From: Pseudodesulfovibrio senegalensis
Lineage (GTDB): Bacteria; Desulfobacterota; Desulfovibrionia; Desulfovibrionales; Desulfovibrionaceae
Length of the DNA: 64,000 nucleotides
Assembly: GCF_008830225.1 (NCBI RefSeq)
Contig: NZ_WAIE01000004.1
Span: 1 to 64,000, forward strand
Direction of reading: 5' to 3'
The notes under the pieces were generated by a model. That model was not told the origin of the DNA and did not search any database. It saw only the letters and a list, made by a program, of their open reading frames with translations. The stretch's first letter is position 1; each line of letters begins with the position of its first letter. A program made the position numbers and the translations under genes. Positions 23,492 to 32,592 of this stretch are shown here, in pieces.

Positions 23492-24247
23492 ATGAGCCAA
23501 TACCTGATCCATCCCATGGTCATGGGCACCAAGGTTTTCGACAAGGGCATGATGACCTACCAGCACGGCTACGGCACGCCCTACACCATCCCCATATACA
23601 GCTGGTACCTTGAAGGCGGGGACAAGACCATCCTCGTGGACACCGGGGAGATGCACCCCGTGGTTTCCGAGGACCGCGAAAAGGCCATCGGCGGTCCCAT
23701 CCTGACCTTTGAGCAGGGACTGGAGCGGCATGGACTCAAGCCCGAGGACGTGGACATCGTCATTCATACCCACCTGCATAACGACCATTGCGAAAACGAC
23801 TACAAATGTACCAACGCCCGTTTTTACGTGCACGAAAAGGAACTGGAACACATCCATGACCCGCATCCGTTGGATTTCAGGTATCTGGAAGACTACATCG
23901 AGGATGTCGAGGACAACGGGCAGGTCGAGGTGGTCACCGGCGACATCGAAGTGGTGCCGGGCATCCGCATGGTGCACACCCCGGCGCACACCGAGGGCGG
24001 CATGTCCGTGCTGGTGGACACCCCGGCGGGCACGGTCATGATCTGCGGGTTCTGTACCATTCTGGAGAATCTGTATCCGCCCGTGGATGTCACGGCCATG
24101 GAAATGGACGTCATCCCTCCGGGCACCCATGTGAACGCCAACGATGCCTACGACATTCTTGTGCGCGCCAAGACCATGGCCGACATGGTGCTGCCCCTGC
24201 ATGAACCGAAATACGCCTCGGGCGCGGTCATCGGCAGCCGGGAGTAG
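23492..24247 (+). CDS. MBL-fold metallo-hydrolase, lactonase-like
   Basis: A 251-residue metallo-beta-lactamase-fold hydrolase resembling N-acyl-homoserine lactonases. The zinc motif HTHLHNDHCEND near residue 91 gives HxHxDH. Further ligands are expected in the HTPAHTEGG segment (about 159) and at His in LPLHEPK near the C-terminus. It is cytosolic with no signal peptide. TGGAGG precedes the ATG and a dedicated promoter lies upstream, so it is transcribed separately from the glycan operon. Lactone or ester hydrolysis is the family expectation; quorum quenching is not shown. Confidence 0.85.
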   Translation: MSQYLIHPMVMGTKVFDKGMMTYQHGYGTPYTIPIYSWYLEGGDKTILVDTGEMHPVVSEDREKAIGGPILTFEQGLERHGLKPEDVDIVIHTHLHNDHCENDYKCTNARFYVHEKELEHIHDPHPLDFRYLEDYIEDVEDNGQVEVVTGDIEVVPGIRMVHTPAHTEGGMSVLVDTPAGTVMICGFCTILENLYPPVDVTAMEMDVIPPGTHVNANDAYDILVRAKTMADMVLPLHEPKYASGAVIGSRE

Positions 24248-24287
24248 CTCGTGGTGCCGGGGCAGGGGAAATGAAAGCCCAACAAAA

Positions 24288-24311
24288 AAGGCTCCATAAA
24301 GGAGCCTTATT
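24288..24311. terminator. Bidirectional terminator hairpin
   Basis: AAGGCTCC-ATAAA-GGAGCCTT with an A-run before and ATTT after, 41 bp past the metallo-hydrolase stop. Confidence 0.75.
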
Positions 24312-24562
24312 TGAGCGGAAAGCCGTCATGGAAGGGGAGCGAGTCATGCGCGGCATTCCGCAAGCAATCAGTTCGTAAACTGTGTAGCTTGAGTAGAAAG
24401 TATCCTGTGGCGTGAAAATTACAATGGGGCACGGCCCTCTTTTTCATGAAAAGAATTAGGGGAATCCCCTAGTTCTGTTCAGGGTTTGTTGAGGGTTTGC
24501 TGTGTGGATAATGCGGGAACCCGGCGGCAGGCTGTCGCAGACCGCACAAGGAGCATGTGACG
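24312..24562. other. Intergenic region without recognised gene
   Basis: It contains small palindromes (TAGGGGAATCCCCTA near 24457; CTTTTTCATGAAAAG near 24438) and a GATAAT hexamer near 24509 that could be a -10 element for the hydrolase at 24563. No coding potential is seen. Confidence 0.4.
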
Positions 24563-25189
24563 ATGAAGGAATTGACCGAGCCGGACATGGGTGCCTGCGC
24601 GTTGGTTATCGTGGATATGCAGAATGATTTCGTGCGCCCGGAGGGGAGCATGGTCACGCAGGGGGCCGAGGCCATGCTCCCGGACCTGGTGGCGTTGGCA
24701 AACCGCTTTCGCGAACGCGGTCTGCCCGTGGTTCATGTGGTGCGGCTGTATGAACAGGACGGCTCCAATGCGGACCTGTGCCGCAGGGAGCGGCTGGCAG
24801 CGGGCGAGCGGCTTGTGGTGCCGGGCACATGGGGCGCGAGCGTGGCCGAGGGCCTGTTGCCGCGAGGCGCAAGGCAGGATGAGGAATTGCTGCTGGCCGG
24901 GCGTCCCCAGCCGCTGGGTGAGCGAGAGTTTCTTTTGTACAAGCCGCGCTGGAGCGCGTTTTTCGGAACCCGGCTGCACGGTCTGTTGCAGGATTTGGGG
25001 GTGGGCAGCGTGGCCGTGGCCGGCACATGGTATCCCAACTGCATCCACGCCACCATCTATGACGCGGCCGCGCTGGATTATCGTGTGCTTGCGGTGCGCG
25101 ACTGCATTGCGGGCATCACGGAAAAGGATTGCGTGGACCTCGGGCGCGTGTGTGTGCGTGTGGCCGGATCGGGCGGGTTATTCCAGTAG
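24563..25189 (+). CDS. Isochorismatase-family cysteine hydrolase
   Basis: A 208-residue cysteine hydrolase of the isochorismatase/nicotinamidase superfamily. The triad is visible as Asp in LVIVDMQNDF (about residue 17), Lys in LLYKPRWSAF (about 125) and Cys in WYPNCIHATIYDA (about 153), with the cis-peptide region before it. The substrate is unknown; amide hydrolysis is the usual chemistry. The ATG at 24563 is preferred because AAGGAG lies 9 bp upstream, while an in-frame GTG at 24557 is too close. It converges with, and overlaps by 12 bp, the end of the minus-strand glycosyltransferase. Confidence 0.85.
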   Translation: MKELTEPDMGACALVIVDMQNDFVRPEGSMVTQGAEAMLPDLVALANRFRERGLPVVHVVRLYEQDGSNADLCRRERLAAGERLVVPGTWGASVAEGLLPRGARQDEELLLAGRPQPLGEREFLLYKPRWSAFFGTRLHGLLQDLGVGSVAVAGTWYPNCIHATIYDAAALDYRVLAVRDCIAGITEKDCVDLGRVCVRVAGSGGLFQ

Positions 25190-26281
25190 GCTTGCCAGCG
25201 TTTTTTCGCTGCGGCGCACCATTCGTTGTGCGCTGAAATTCTTGAGCATGTGCCTGCGCATTCCCGTGGGCGGTGCGTCCAGTGCCGTGATCAGCGCATC
25301 GGCGAGCGCCTGGCCTCGGCCCGGCTCGGTGACCGTTCCGGTGTTGCCGAGCACGCGTGCGCTGTCCCCGGAATTCGTGGCCACGCAGGGCACGTCGCAA
25401 GCCATGGCCTCGCCCAGCACATTGGGAAATCCTTCGCCTTGCAGGGAGCTGAGGCAGAAGACGTCCAGCCCGTTGAAGGCTTCGGGCATGGTTTCCTGAT
25501 CCCGCCAGATCACGTGTTTTTCCAGTCCCAGTTGCCGGGTCATGTTCAAGAGCGGCTGGCGCGCGGCCAGTGTGCCCCTGCCCATGCACACGAATGTGCA
25601 GTCCGGGTGCGTGCGCACCAGCAGTGAGGCGGCGCGCAGGAACGTGGCGTGGTCCTTGATCGGGACGATGCGCGCGGCCATGCCGATGACCGGACCGACA
25701 TGGTCCGGTGACAGCCCCCAGCGGGCGCGGGCGCGCAGTCCGGCTTCCGGGTCCGGACGAAAGCGTTTCATGTCGATGCCGTTGGGAATTACGTGCAGCC
25801 TGTCTGCGGGATATCCGGCGGCAAAGGCCTGTTTCATGCCTTCATATGAATTGGCGATGATCATGTGCGGGGTGCGGCAGAGCCCGCGTTCCACGCATGC
25901 ATGCAGCGCGGCCACGGGTCCGCGCCCCTCTTGCTGCATGTCCGAGGTGCGCAATCCCCATACGGTTTTCATTGTCGGGAACAGGGGGCGCATGAGCGAG
26001 GTGAACAGATTGGCCGTGCCCAGATAGCCGTGCATGATCTGCGGCCGGAATCTGCGGATGCAGCGGACGAGTCGAAAGGAAAACCCGGCCATGTCCGCGC
26101 GGCTCTTTTTTTGGAGGTCGAAGCAATGCACGCCGTGCAGGCGTTCCTCCAGTGCGCCGCCTCCATAGAACACGGCAACGGCAACGGCATGTCCGCGTGC
26201 TGCAAGACCGTTGGCCAGCGTCACCAGCTGCGCCTCGGCCCCGCCGGGGTCCAAGGAGCGCACCAAAAAGAGAATGCGCAT
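25178..26281 (-). CDS. Glycosyltransferase family 4, last gene of the ABC-export operon
   Basis: A 367-residue GT-B glycosyltransferase. The N-terminus FLVRSLDPGGAEAQLVTLANGLAARGH is the usual GT4 acceptor-domain opening with a glycine-rich loop. VIPNGIDMKRFRPD near residue 168 and the FCLSSLQGEGFPNVLGEAMACDVP donor motif near 272 follow. It sits 8 bp after the asparagine synthase gene. The stop overlaps the end of the convergent hydrolase by 12 bp, so the operon has no intergenic terminator at this end. The sugar donor is unknown. Confidence 0.88.
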   Translation of the reverse strand: MRILFLVRSLDPGGAEAQLVTLANGLAARGHAVAVAVFYGGGALEERLHGVHCFDLQKKSRADMAGFSFRLVRCIRRFRPQIMHGYLGTANLFTSLMRPLFPTMKTVWGLRTSDMQQEGRGPVAALHACVERGLCRTPHMIIANSYEGMKQAFAAGYPADRLHVIPNGIDMKRFRPDPEAGLRARARWGLSPDHVGPVIGMAARIVPIKDHATFLRAASLLVRTHPDCTFVCMGRGTLAARQPLLNMTRQLGLEKHVIWRDQETMPEAFNGLDVFCLSSLQGEGFPNVLGEAMACDVPCVATNSGDSARVLGNTGTVTEPGRGQALADALITALDAPPTGMRRHMLKNFSAQRMVRRSEKTLASLLE

Positions 26282-26289
26282 GGGGGTGT

Positions 26290-28212
26290 TCACGAAAGGT
26301 CCTTTTGGTGGCGGTCCAGCCAGGCCTGGAACATGAGCGTATCCCAGATGTAGGTGCTCCAGTTTCCCTGCCCGTTTTTGTAGTTTCGCCACATGCGCGC
26401 GACCATATCCACGTCCACGTACCCTTGTCCACGAATGATTTTCGGGTCGAGCAGTGATTCGCACCAGTCGCGCAGATCCGTGCGCAGCCAGTGCTCCAGC
26501 GGAATGCTGAATCCCATCTTGGGTCGTTCGAACAGAGCCGGGGGCACATGTCTCGCCAATACCGCACGCAGGGGCAGCTTGGCCCGTCCATCCGGTCCGA
26601 GCTTCATGTCCGCAGGCAGCGAGGCCGCAAACTCCACCACCCGGTGGTCCAGCAGGGGCACGCGCGCTTCAAGGCTTGCAGCCATGGTGGCACGGTCCAC
26701 CTTGGTCAGGATGTCGTCCGGCAGGTAGGCGCGGGTGTCCATGAGCGTCATGAGCGCGCCCTTGTGGCGCGTGAGTTTTCCATAGTCGTGCGTAAACGGC
26801 GTGTCCGGCTCGGTTGCGCCGTGCACGAAGTCCGCCGGGTGTTTCTGGTGCGAGAGCGCATGGCGGTAAAAGGCTTGGAAGTCGGGCAGGGCCAGCGCGT
26901 CCAGCCGCCAGTGGATTTTCGATGCCAGCGGCCCGAGCAGCCCCATGACGCGGTTGGGCACGGCCTTGCCCGTCCGGGATATGGCCCGGCGCACGGGCAG
27001 CGGCAGGCAGCCCAGCAGCTTCCATGCGCGCAGGGCCAGCGCGTAGCGCGCATAGCCCATGAACAGCTCGTCCCCGCCGTCGCCGGAAAGGGCCACGGTC
27101 ACATGCTGGCGCGTGAGCCGCGCAAGGCACAGGCTGGGCACCTGCGAGGAATCCGCGAACGGTTCGTCCCAGTATTCGGGCAGCGAGGGGATGACCTCGG
27201 CCATTTCCCGTGGCGTGACCCGCAGTTCGGTGTGGTCCGTGCCCAGATGCTGTGCGATGGCGCGGGCCATGGGTGATTCGTCGTATTCCGGCTCGTCGAA
27301 CCCGATGGAAAAGGTGCGCACCGGATTGGAGCTTTGGGCCTGCATGAGCGCGGCCACGGTGGAGGAGTCAATGCCTCCGGAAAGAAACGCGCCCAGCGGA
27401 ACATCCGAGATCATGCGCAGCCGTACCGCGTCCGAAAGCAGGCGGTGCAGGTGCTCGGCGGCCTCGTCCGCGCTGCCGGAAAACGGCGCGGCCAATCCTT
27501 TTTCCCATGCGCTTGCCGCGCTCCACCAGCAGTGGTCGTGCGTTCCGTTGCTGTCCAGCGTCAGGATGTGGCCGGGTTCCAGCTTGCGCGCGCCTTCATA
27601 GATGCAATGGGGTGCGGGAATGTAGTTGTGCCGGAAGAACAGGGACAGGGCGTTGCGGTTCAGGCGCGGGGAAAATTCCGGGTGCGGGCGCAGTCCCTTG
27701 AGTTCGGAGGCGAAGAGCAGGCTGTTGCGGGTGCGGGCATAGAACAGGGGCTTGATGCCCATACGGTCCCGCGCCAGTTGCAGGGTGTGGTTCTCGCGGT
27801 CCCACAGGGCCAGCGCAAACATGCCGATGGCGCGTTTGAGGACGGCCTCCAGCCCCCATTCGGCTATGGCGGCCAGCAGGGTTTCCGTGTCCGAGGTCCC
27901 GCGGAATGCGTGGCCCAGCGATTCCAACTCGCGCCGCAGGTCCGGGTGATTGTAGATTTCGCCGTTATAGGTCAGCACGAAGCGCTTGCAGGCCGATTCC
28001 ATGGGCTGCGCGCCCGACGGCGAGAGATCGAGAATGGACAGGCGGCGGTGGCCGAAGGCCACGCCAAAGCGTTCATCCGTCCATATCCCGGACCCGTCCG
28101 GTCCCCGGTGGCGCAGGGGGTCGGTCATGGCCCGGCAGATGGCTTGCATGTCCTGTCGGTTGCGTTCCCCGGTTCCCGGGCAAAGGGGCGCGAATCCGGC
28201 TATGCCGCACAT
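26290..28212 (-). CDS. asnB: Asparagine synthase (glutamine-hydrolysing)-like amidotransferase
   Basis: A 640-residue AsnB-type enzyme. The N-terminal nucleophile hydrolase glutaminase domain has Cys2 (MCGIAGF), RHRGPDGSG near 35 and NGEIYN near 84. The C-terminal ATP domain has the PPi loop SGGIDSS near 266 and SGDGGDELFMGYARY near 370. Length fits the family. Within a cluster of glycosyltransferases such enzymes often amidate a sugar acid or amino-acid substituent rather than make free asparagine. The ATG at 28212 gives Cys2 directly, which fixes the start. It overlaps the upstream glycosyltransferase by 13 bp. Confidence 0.92.
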   Translation of the reverse strand: MCGIAGFAPLCPGTGERNRQDMQAICRAMTDPLRHRGPDGSGIWTDERFGVAFGHRRLSILDLSPSGAQPMESACKRFVLTYNGEIYNHPDLRRELESLGHAFRGTSDTETLLAAIAEWGLEAVLKRAIGMFALALWDRENHTLQLARDRMGIKPLFYARTRNSLLFASELKGLRPHPEFSPRLNRNALSLFFRHNYIPAPHCIYEGARKLEPGHILTLDSNGTHDHCWWSAASAWEKGLAAPFSGSADEAAEHLHRLLSDAVRLRMISDVPLGAFLSGGIDSSTVAALMQAQSSNPVRTFSIGFDEPEYDESPMARAIAQHLGTDHTELRVTPREMAEVIPSLPEYWDEPFADSSQVPSLCLARLTRQHVTVALSGDGGDELFMGYARYALALRAWKLLGCLPLPVRRAISRTGKAVPNRVMGLLGPLASKIHWRLDALALPDFQAFYRHALSHQKHPADFVHGATEPDTPFTHDYGKLTRHKGALMTLMDTRAYLPDDILTKVDRATMAASLEARVPLLDHRVVEFAASLPADMKLGPDGRAKLPLRAVLARHVPPALFERPKMGFSIPLEHWLRTDLRDWCESLLDPKIIRGQGYVDVDMVARMWRNYKNGQGNWSTYIWDTLMFQAWLDRHQKDLS

Positions 28213-29333
28213 GGTCGGCCTCCGGCGTGCAAGAGCAGTTCTTCCCATTGGTCCAGCACCGCGCCTTCCTCAAAGGTCTGGCAGACGCGCACGGCTTCCG
28301 TTCCCAGCCGGGTTCGCAAGGATTCGTCTTGTGCCAGTTGGATCATGGCATCCGCCATGGCCCGCACGTCTTTAACCGGAACCAGCAGGCCGTTGCGTTC
28401 ATGCTGCACGATGTGCGCGCACCCGCCCGGGCCGTTGCTGGCGACGCAGGCCAGACCATGGGCCATGGCCTCGCACAGGGCGTTGGGAAAGCCTTCGTGG
28501 GCCGAGGCCAGCACGAATATGTCGCCATGCGCGAGGTGTTCCCCGGCATCGGGCACCACGCCCGTGAAATGTACGTGTTGCGAGAGGCCCAGCGCCTGCG
28601 CACGCGCCTGCACGTCCGCGCGCAAAGGGCCGTCGCCCACCATGGTCAGGGTGCGGCCGCGCAGGTGTTCGCGGGCAAGGGCAAAGGCTTCCAGCACGTC
28701 CATGGGGCGCTTCTCTTGGGAAAAGCGGCCCACGAAGACCAGTCCTCTGCCCGAGACCGTGCGTTGGGAACGCGCCACCGGGTTGGGAATGACCGCGCTG
28801 TCGGCCCGTGTTTTCGGCAGCATGTCGTGCAGGATTCGCTGTTCTTCCGGTGTCTGCACCACCACGGCCCGCGCGTGGGGATAGGTCAGCCTGCGCAGTG
28901 TGCGGTGTATGCGGCCCGGAATCTCCCCGGCCAGCGACGCACGTTCCGCCACCACCACCGGAACCCGTGTCCCGCAGGCGGCCAGCAGGGCCAGCACGTT
29001 GGTGGCGGTCAGGAAGGAGAGGACCACGTCCGGATCAAGGCGTGAAAAGGTCCGGTGCAGGATGCGGATCCGATTGATATTTGCGCAAATCGCTGCGGCA
29101 AGGCCGAGGCTCGGACTGATGCAATCCAGGCGCCGCAAATGGACTGCCGGGTTCAGGGCATAGTGGGGCGGGTTGTCCGGGGAATCAAGGGTGATGAGAT
29201 CCACATGATGAGCGCGTGTGGCCAGATGGTTGGCCAGCCGGGTCATGACGTGTTCGGCCCCGCCCGGCCCGAGGGTGGAGATGACCAGTGCCACGCGCAG
29301 GGATGACTTGTTCTTGTTCCGGTCCGCGGACAT
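28200..29333 (-). CDS. Glycosyltransferase family 4
   Basis: A 377-residue GT4 enzyme with LVISTLGPGGAEHVMTRLANHLA at the N-terminus, VVVAERASLAGEIPGR near 126, LVFVGRFSQEKRPMDVLEAF near 198 and the donor site FVLASAHEGFPNALCEAMAHGL near 275. It is similar in plan to the glycosyltransferase at 25178 and likely adds another sugar to the same chain. Its start overlaps the stop of the upstream gene by 1 bp, and its end overlaps asnB by 13 bp. Confidence 0.9.
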   Translation of the reverse strand: MSADRNKNKSSLRVALVISTLGPGGAEHVMTRLANHLATRAHHVDLITLDSPDNPPHYALNPAVHLRRLDCISPSLGLAAAICANINRIRILHRTFSRLDPDVVLSFLTATNVLALLAACGTRVPVVVAERASLAGEIPGRIHRTLRRLTYPHARAVVVQTPEEQRILHDMLPKTRADSAVIPNPVARSQRTVSGRGLVFVGRFSQEKRPMDVLEAFALAREHLRGRTLTMVGDGPLRADVQARAQALGLSQHVHFTGVVPDAGEHLAHGDIFVLASAHEGFPNALCEAMAHGLACVASNGPGGCAHIVQHERNGLLVPVKDVRAMADAMIQLAQDESLRTRLGTEAVRVCQTFEEGAVLDQWEELLLHAGGRPCAA

Positions 29334-30214
29334 CAGAAGTTCTCCCAGTCGCGCAGGCCGAATTTGGACAGGTAGCGTTGCCTGATTTCGCCAAGGTCTA
29401 CATAGCGGTTTGCCCGGTAGCGGGCATGGGAGAACGGGTTGGCAAGTATCTGTGTGAGGCTGGGGTGGCGTCGGTGCAGTATGCCGGCTTCACGCGTTGC
29501 CGCCACCTGAAGCCCGGCCTTTTTGGCGCGCAGGAAAAAGTCGTTGTGTTCATATGGCGTCAGGTCTTTGTCCCATCCATTCATGCCCTGTACCGACTCT
29601 GTTTTCGCCACAAAGAAATTGCAGACGAGATCGCAACGCACCAGTGATGTTTCCGGTTCGAAAAAGTCCACATGCATGGTCTTGTCGCGTTCCCGGAAAT
29701 TGCCGAAAAAGATGCGTTCCTTTTTGCGGCGCATCAACGTGCGCGCCGTGTCCGCAAAGCCGGAGGAGAACAATCCGCGCAGAATGTTCTTGCGGCCGTA
29801 GGCATCGACAAACGCCCAGAACGGATCAATGCGGTCCACCACCCGCCCGGCCAGGATGTCCAGTTTGTGCTCCGTGAGGACTTGCAGCATGAACGCGGGC
29901 CGGAACAGTTCCGGCGTGCATACGAAATCGTCGTCAAACAGAAAGAAGTAGGGCGTGTCTGTCAATTCCAGCAAACGGTTGCGTCCTGCGGAGGTGCCGA
30001 TGTTGTATTCGGTTTCCACGAGGCGCAGTTCAAAGGGCAGCGCAAGCTTGTCGGTAACTTTCCGGCAGGAGGTGCGGCTGTCGTCCAGCACCATGACCGG
30101 ACCTGTCCAGCCCGTGGCCGCCAGCGAGGCAAGGCAGCGGCGCACGGCCCAAGGCCGCTCAAAGGTCTTGATCAGTATGGTGGATTCCGGTCCGGTCGTG
30201 CTGGGTGCGGTCAT
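29333..30214 (-). CDS. Glycosyltransferase family 2
   Basis: A 293-residue GT-A enzyme. It has STILIKTFERPWAVRRCLASL at the N-terminus, a first nucleotide-binding acidic patch MVLDDSRTS, and the DxD-type FLFDDDFVC near residue 92. The acceptor-side GWDKDLTPYEHNDFFLRAKKAG near 215 matches the ED-type catalytic base region. A HRRHPSL segment ends the domain. It overlaps both neighbours by a few bases, consistent with tight translational coupling in the operon. Confidence 0.88.
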   Translation of the reverse strand: MTAPSTTGPESTILIKTFERPWAVRRCLASLAATGWTGPVMVLDDSRTSCRKVTDKLALPFELRLVETEYNIGTSAGRNRLLELTDTPYFFLFDDDFVCTPELFRPAFMLQVLTEHKLDILAGRVVDRIDPFWAFVDAYGRKNILRGLFSSGFADTARTLMRRKKERIFFGNFRERDKTMHVDFFEPETSLVRCDLVCNFFVAKTESVQGMNGWDKDLTPYEHNDFFLRAKKAGLQVAATREAGILHRRHPSLTQILANPFSHARYRANRYVDLGEIRQRYLSKFGLRDWENF

Positions 30215-31311
30215 GGCCTGCCCCCGGCGTTCAGGCTTCGCAGCGCGTCCTTGATGCGTTTGCGCAGGCCGCGCTCGCTGGCGCGGTCATTGTCCCAGTG
30301 CAGCAGGCATTTGGCCAGCAGCCGCCAGTGGCCGCGTTTCGGGGAAAAAGCAGTCCTGCGCCATTGCCGCCAGACGGCCTGCCCGAGCACGGCCGCATGC
30401 TCGCAGACGTTCATGAACCGCAGGTCCAGTTCCCCGGCCAGAGCGGCAGGATCGAAGATTCGGGTCGTTTCATTGGTCTGGTGCAGGCGGCGCAGCCAAT
30501 GGGCGGTCTGCCATACGAAATTCCGCGTTTTTTCAAGATCGCCGCGCGCAATGGCGTTGTGCAGGTGCAGTTCCTGCGGTGTGGCTTGCAGCCCGAGCCG
30601 TTTGAGCACCCGCGCGCGCACGTTGTCCGCCAGTTTGCGGCCGCGCTCGGCGGTCTGGCGGCTCATGCCCATGGGGTTCATGCGGTAGCGTAGCAATGGT
30701 TCGCCGAGGTTGGTGCCGGGAATATCGTGGTCCAGTTGCAGGCGCAGCCACAGGTCATAGTCCTCGGTGTAGGGCAGGGATTCGTCAAAGCGGATTGAGG
30801 TGTCGCGCAGCACCGAGGCCCGGAACATGGTGGCCGGGTGGGAAAAGGAAACGTGAAACAGCAGCCGGGCCGCGCAGGCTTCGGGCGTTGTGGGCCAGTG
30901 CTCGAAGTCGGTCTCGTGTTCTTCGCCGAAGCGCAGGCATTGCGTGCCCAGCAGCCCGATATGCGGCTGTTCCTGCAGATGGGCCACCTGTCTGGCAAAG
31001 CGTTCCGGGTGGCAGATGTCGTCCGCGTCCATGCGCGCCACAAATTTGCAGGACGGGTCGGCAAGGGCCGCGTCCAGCCCGATGTTCAGGGTGGCGGCCA
31101 GCCCCTTGTTGGTCCTGTTGCGCAGGATGCGCACGCGCGGGGTCTGTTCGTATCCGGCCATGATGCGCAGGGTCTCGGCGTCCGTGGACCCGTCGTCCAT
31201 GAGCAGCAGAGTGAAATCCGTGAACGTCTGGTTGAGCACGGATTCCAAGGCCTGTTGCAGGTATTCGCCCGTGTTGTGGACCGGCAGCAATACGGCCAGC
31301 GGCGCACTCAT
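30211..31311 (-). CDS. Glycosyltransferase family 2 with long C-terminal extension
   Basis: A 366-residue protein. Residues 1-230 are a GT2 domain: VLLPVHNTGEYLQQALESVL, LLMDDGSTD at 36-44, FVARMDADDICHPERF near 90 with the DxD, and PYTEDYDLWLRL near 178. The C-terminal 130 residues are helical with no motif recognised. The open frame continues far upstream inside the ABC ATPase gene, but ATG at 31311 overlapping the ATPase stop (ATGA) is the natural start. Confidence 0.88.
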   Translation of the reverse strand: MSAPLAVLLPVHNTGEYLQQALESVLNQTFTDFTLLLMDDGSTDAETLRIMAGYEQTPRVRILRNRTNKGLAATLNIGLDAALADPSCKFVARMDADDICHPERFARQVAHLQEQPHIGLLGTQCLRFGEEHETDFEHWPTTPEACAARLLFHVSFSHPATMFRASVLRDTSIRFDESLPYTEDYDLWLRLQLDHDIPGTNLGEPLLRYRMNPMGMSRQTAERGRKLADNVRARVLKRLGLQATPQELHLHNAIARGDLEKTRNFVWQTAHWLRRLHQTNETTRIFDPAALAGELDLRFMNVCEHAAVLGQAVWRQWRRTAFSPKRGHWRLLAKCLLHWDNDRASERGLRKRIKDALRSLNAGGRP

Positions 31312-32591
31312 CGGGGTGCTCCATTGCCCCCGGAAGGGTCGTGCAGGCCCCAGCGATGGGTCATGTAAATGCCGTCGCGGTGTTCCACAGGCTCGAAGCC
31401 GTGCCCGAAATAGTCGCCGCCGTGCACGTGCAGAGGCTGGTTGATGAGCCGCGAGCAGGCCAGCCCGTTGTGGTTCAGGTTGATCTGCACCGTGTATTCG
31501 CCGGGCATGACCGGACTTTTTTCCACGCGGCAGCACAGGGTACCCGCAGCCGGGACCGGGCCGAAATGGGGCTGCTGCATGGAGCAGCACGCGGTCTTGA
31601 GTTCCCCGGACGGCGAGCGGATGGCCATGCTGGCCTGCAAATGGGGCAGCTCGACGGATTGGTGGGCTGGCGATAGCACCGCGTAATCCAGCAGCACGTT
31701 CATGGGCGCGCCGCACTGCACGGGCGAATCCGGCGTTTGGCCCATGAAGCGCACCCCGGTGATGACCGGATGGCCGGGGTTGTCGGAAAGATGCAGTATT
31801 TCCCCGGCACAGGTCCCGCCCATTTCGTGATATGCGGCCACGGCCTCGGTGGCGCTGGCGTCCAGCGCGACCCGGCCCCCATCCAGCACGATGCCCCGGT
31901 CGCAGAGCCGGTCGATGATGCCCATGTTGTGCGAGACGATGATCACGGTGCGGCCCTCGCCACCCACCTGCTCCATCTTGCCGAGGCATTTTTTCTGAAA
32001 GCGCAGGTCGCCCACGGCCAGGACCTCGTCCACCAACAGGATTTCCGGCTCCAGATGCGCGGCCACGGCAAAGGCCAGCCGCACATGCATGCCGGACGAG
32101 TAGCGCTTGACCGGGGTGTCCAGAAAAGTCTCCACTTCGGCAAAGTCCACGATTTCGTCGAAGTTGCGGCGGATTTCCCTGCGGGTCATGCCCAGCACCG
32201 CACCGTTGAGAAAGATGTTTTCCCGGCCCGTGAGTTCCGGGTGGAACCCGGTGCCCACCTCCAGCAGGCTGGAAACCCGGCCCCGCAGCCGGATGCTGCC
32301 CGTGGTCGGCGCGGTGATGCGCGAGATGAGCTTGAGCAGGGTGGATTTTCCGGCCCCGTTGCGGCCCACGATGCCCACGCGCTGCCCCGGCTCGATGCGC
32401 AGGTTCACGTCCCGCAGGGCCCAGAACGGCTCGTTTTTCGGGCGGCGGTCGCCCCACAGCCCGAACCCGGTGCGCGCCATGCGGGCCAGTTCGTCGCGCA
32501 GGGCAACGTAGCCGAAGGCCGCGCTGCGTCCCTTGTTGCGGGCAATGCTGTACTGCTTGCCGAGATTTTCGGTTTTCAGGATGGCTGTCAT
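31308..32591 (-). CDS. wzt: Polysaccharide ABC exporter ATPase with C-terminal carbohydrate-recognition domain (Wzt type)
   Basis: A 427-residue ATPase of the Wzt/TagH type. Walker A GRNGAGKST is near residue 76, the ABC signature YSSGMH near 165, Walker B ILLVDEVLAVGD near 184, and the switch His follows in VSHNMG. The region from about 260 to the end matches the Wzt C-terminal domain, which binds the capped end of the finished polymer in E. coli O8/O9a-type systems. It pairs with the permease encoded just upstream (1-bp gap). It implies ABC-dependent rather than Wzy-dependent assembly for this glycan. Confidence 0.93.
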   Translation of the reverse strand: MTAILKTENLGKQYSIARNKGRSAAFGYVALRDELARMARTGFGLWGDRRPKNEPFWALRDVNLRIEPGQRVGIVGRNGAGKSTLLKLISRITAPTTGSIRLRGRVSSLLEVGTGFHPELTGRENIFLNGAVLGMTRREIRRNFDEIVDFAEVETFLDTPVKRYSSGMHVRLAFAVAAHLEPEILLVDEVLAVGDLRFQKKCLGKMEQVGGEGRTVIIVSHNMGIIDRLCDRGIVLDGGRVALDASATEAVAAYHEMGGTCAGEILHLSDNPGHPVITGVRFMGQTPDSPVQCGAPMNVLLDYAVLSPAHQSVELPHLQASMAIRSPSGELKTACCSMQQPHFGPVPAAGTLCCRVEKSPVMPGEYTVQINLNHNGLACSRLINQPLHVHGGDYFGHGFEPVEHRDGIYMTHRWGLHDPSGGNGAPR

Positions 32592-32592
32592 G

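Noticed and set aside
31312-32457. Upstream extension of the family 2 glycosyltransferase inside the ABC ATPase gene
   Set aside because: The extended part overlaps the Wzt gene in another frame and looks like Gly/Arg-rich shadow. The ATGA overlap at 31308-31311 gives a natural start.
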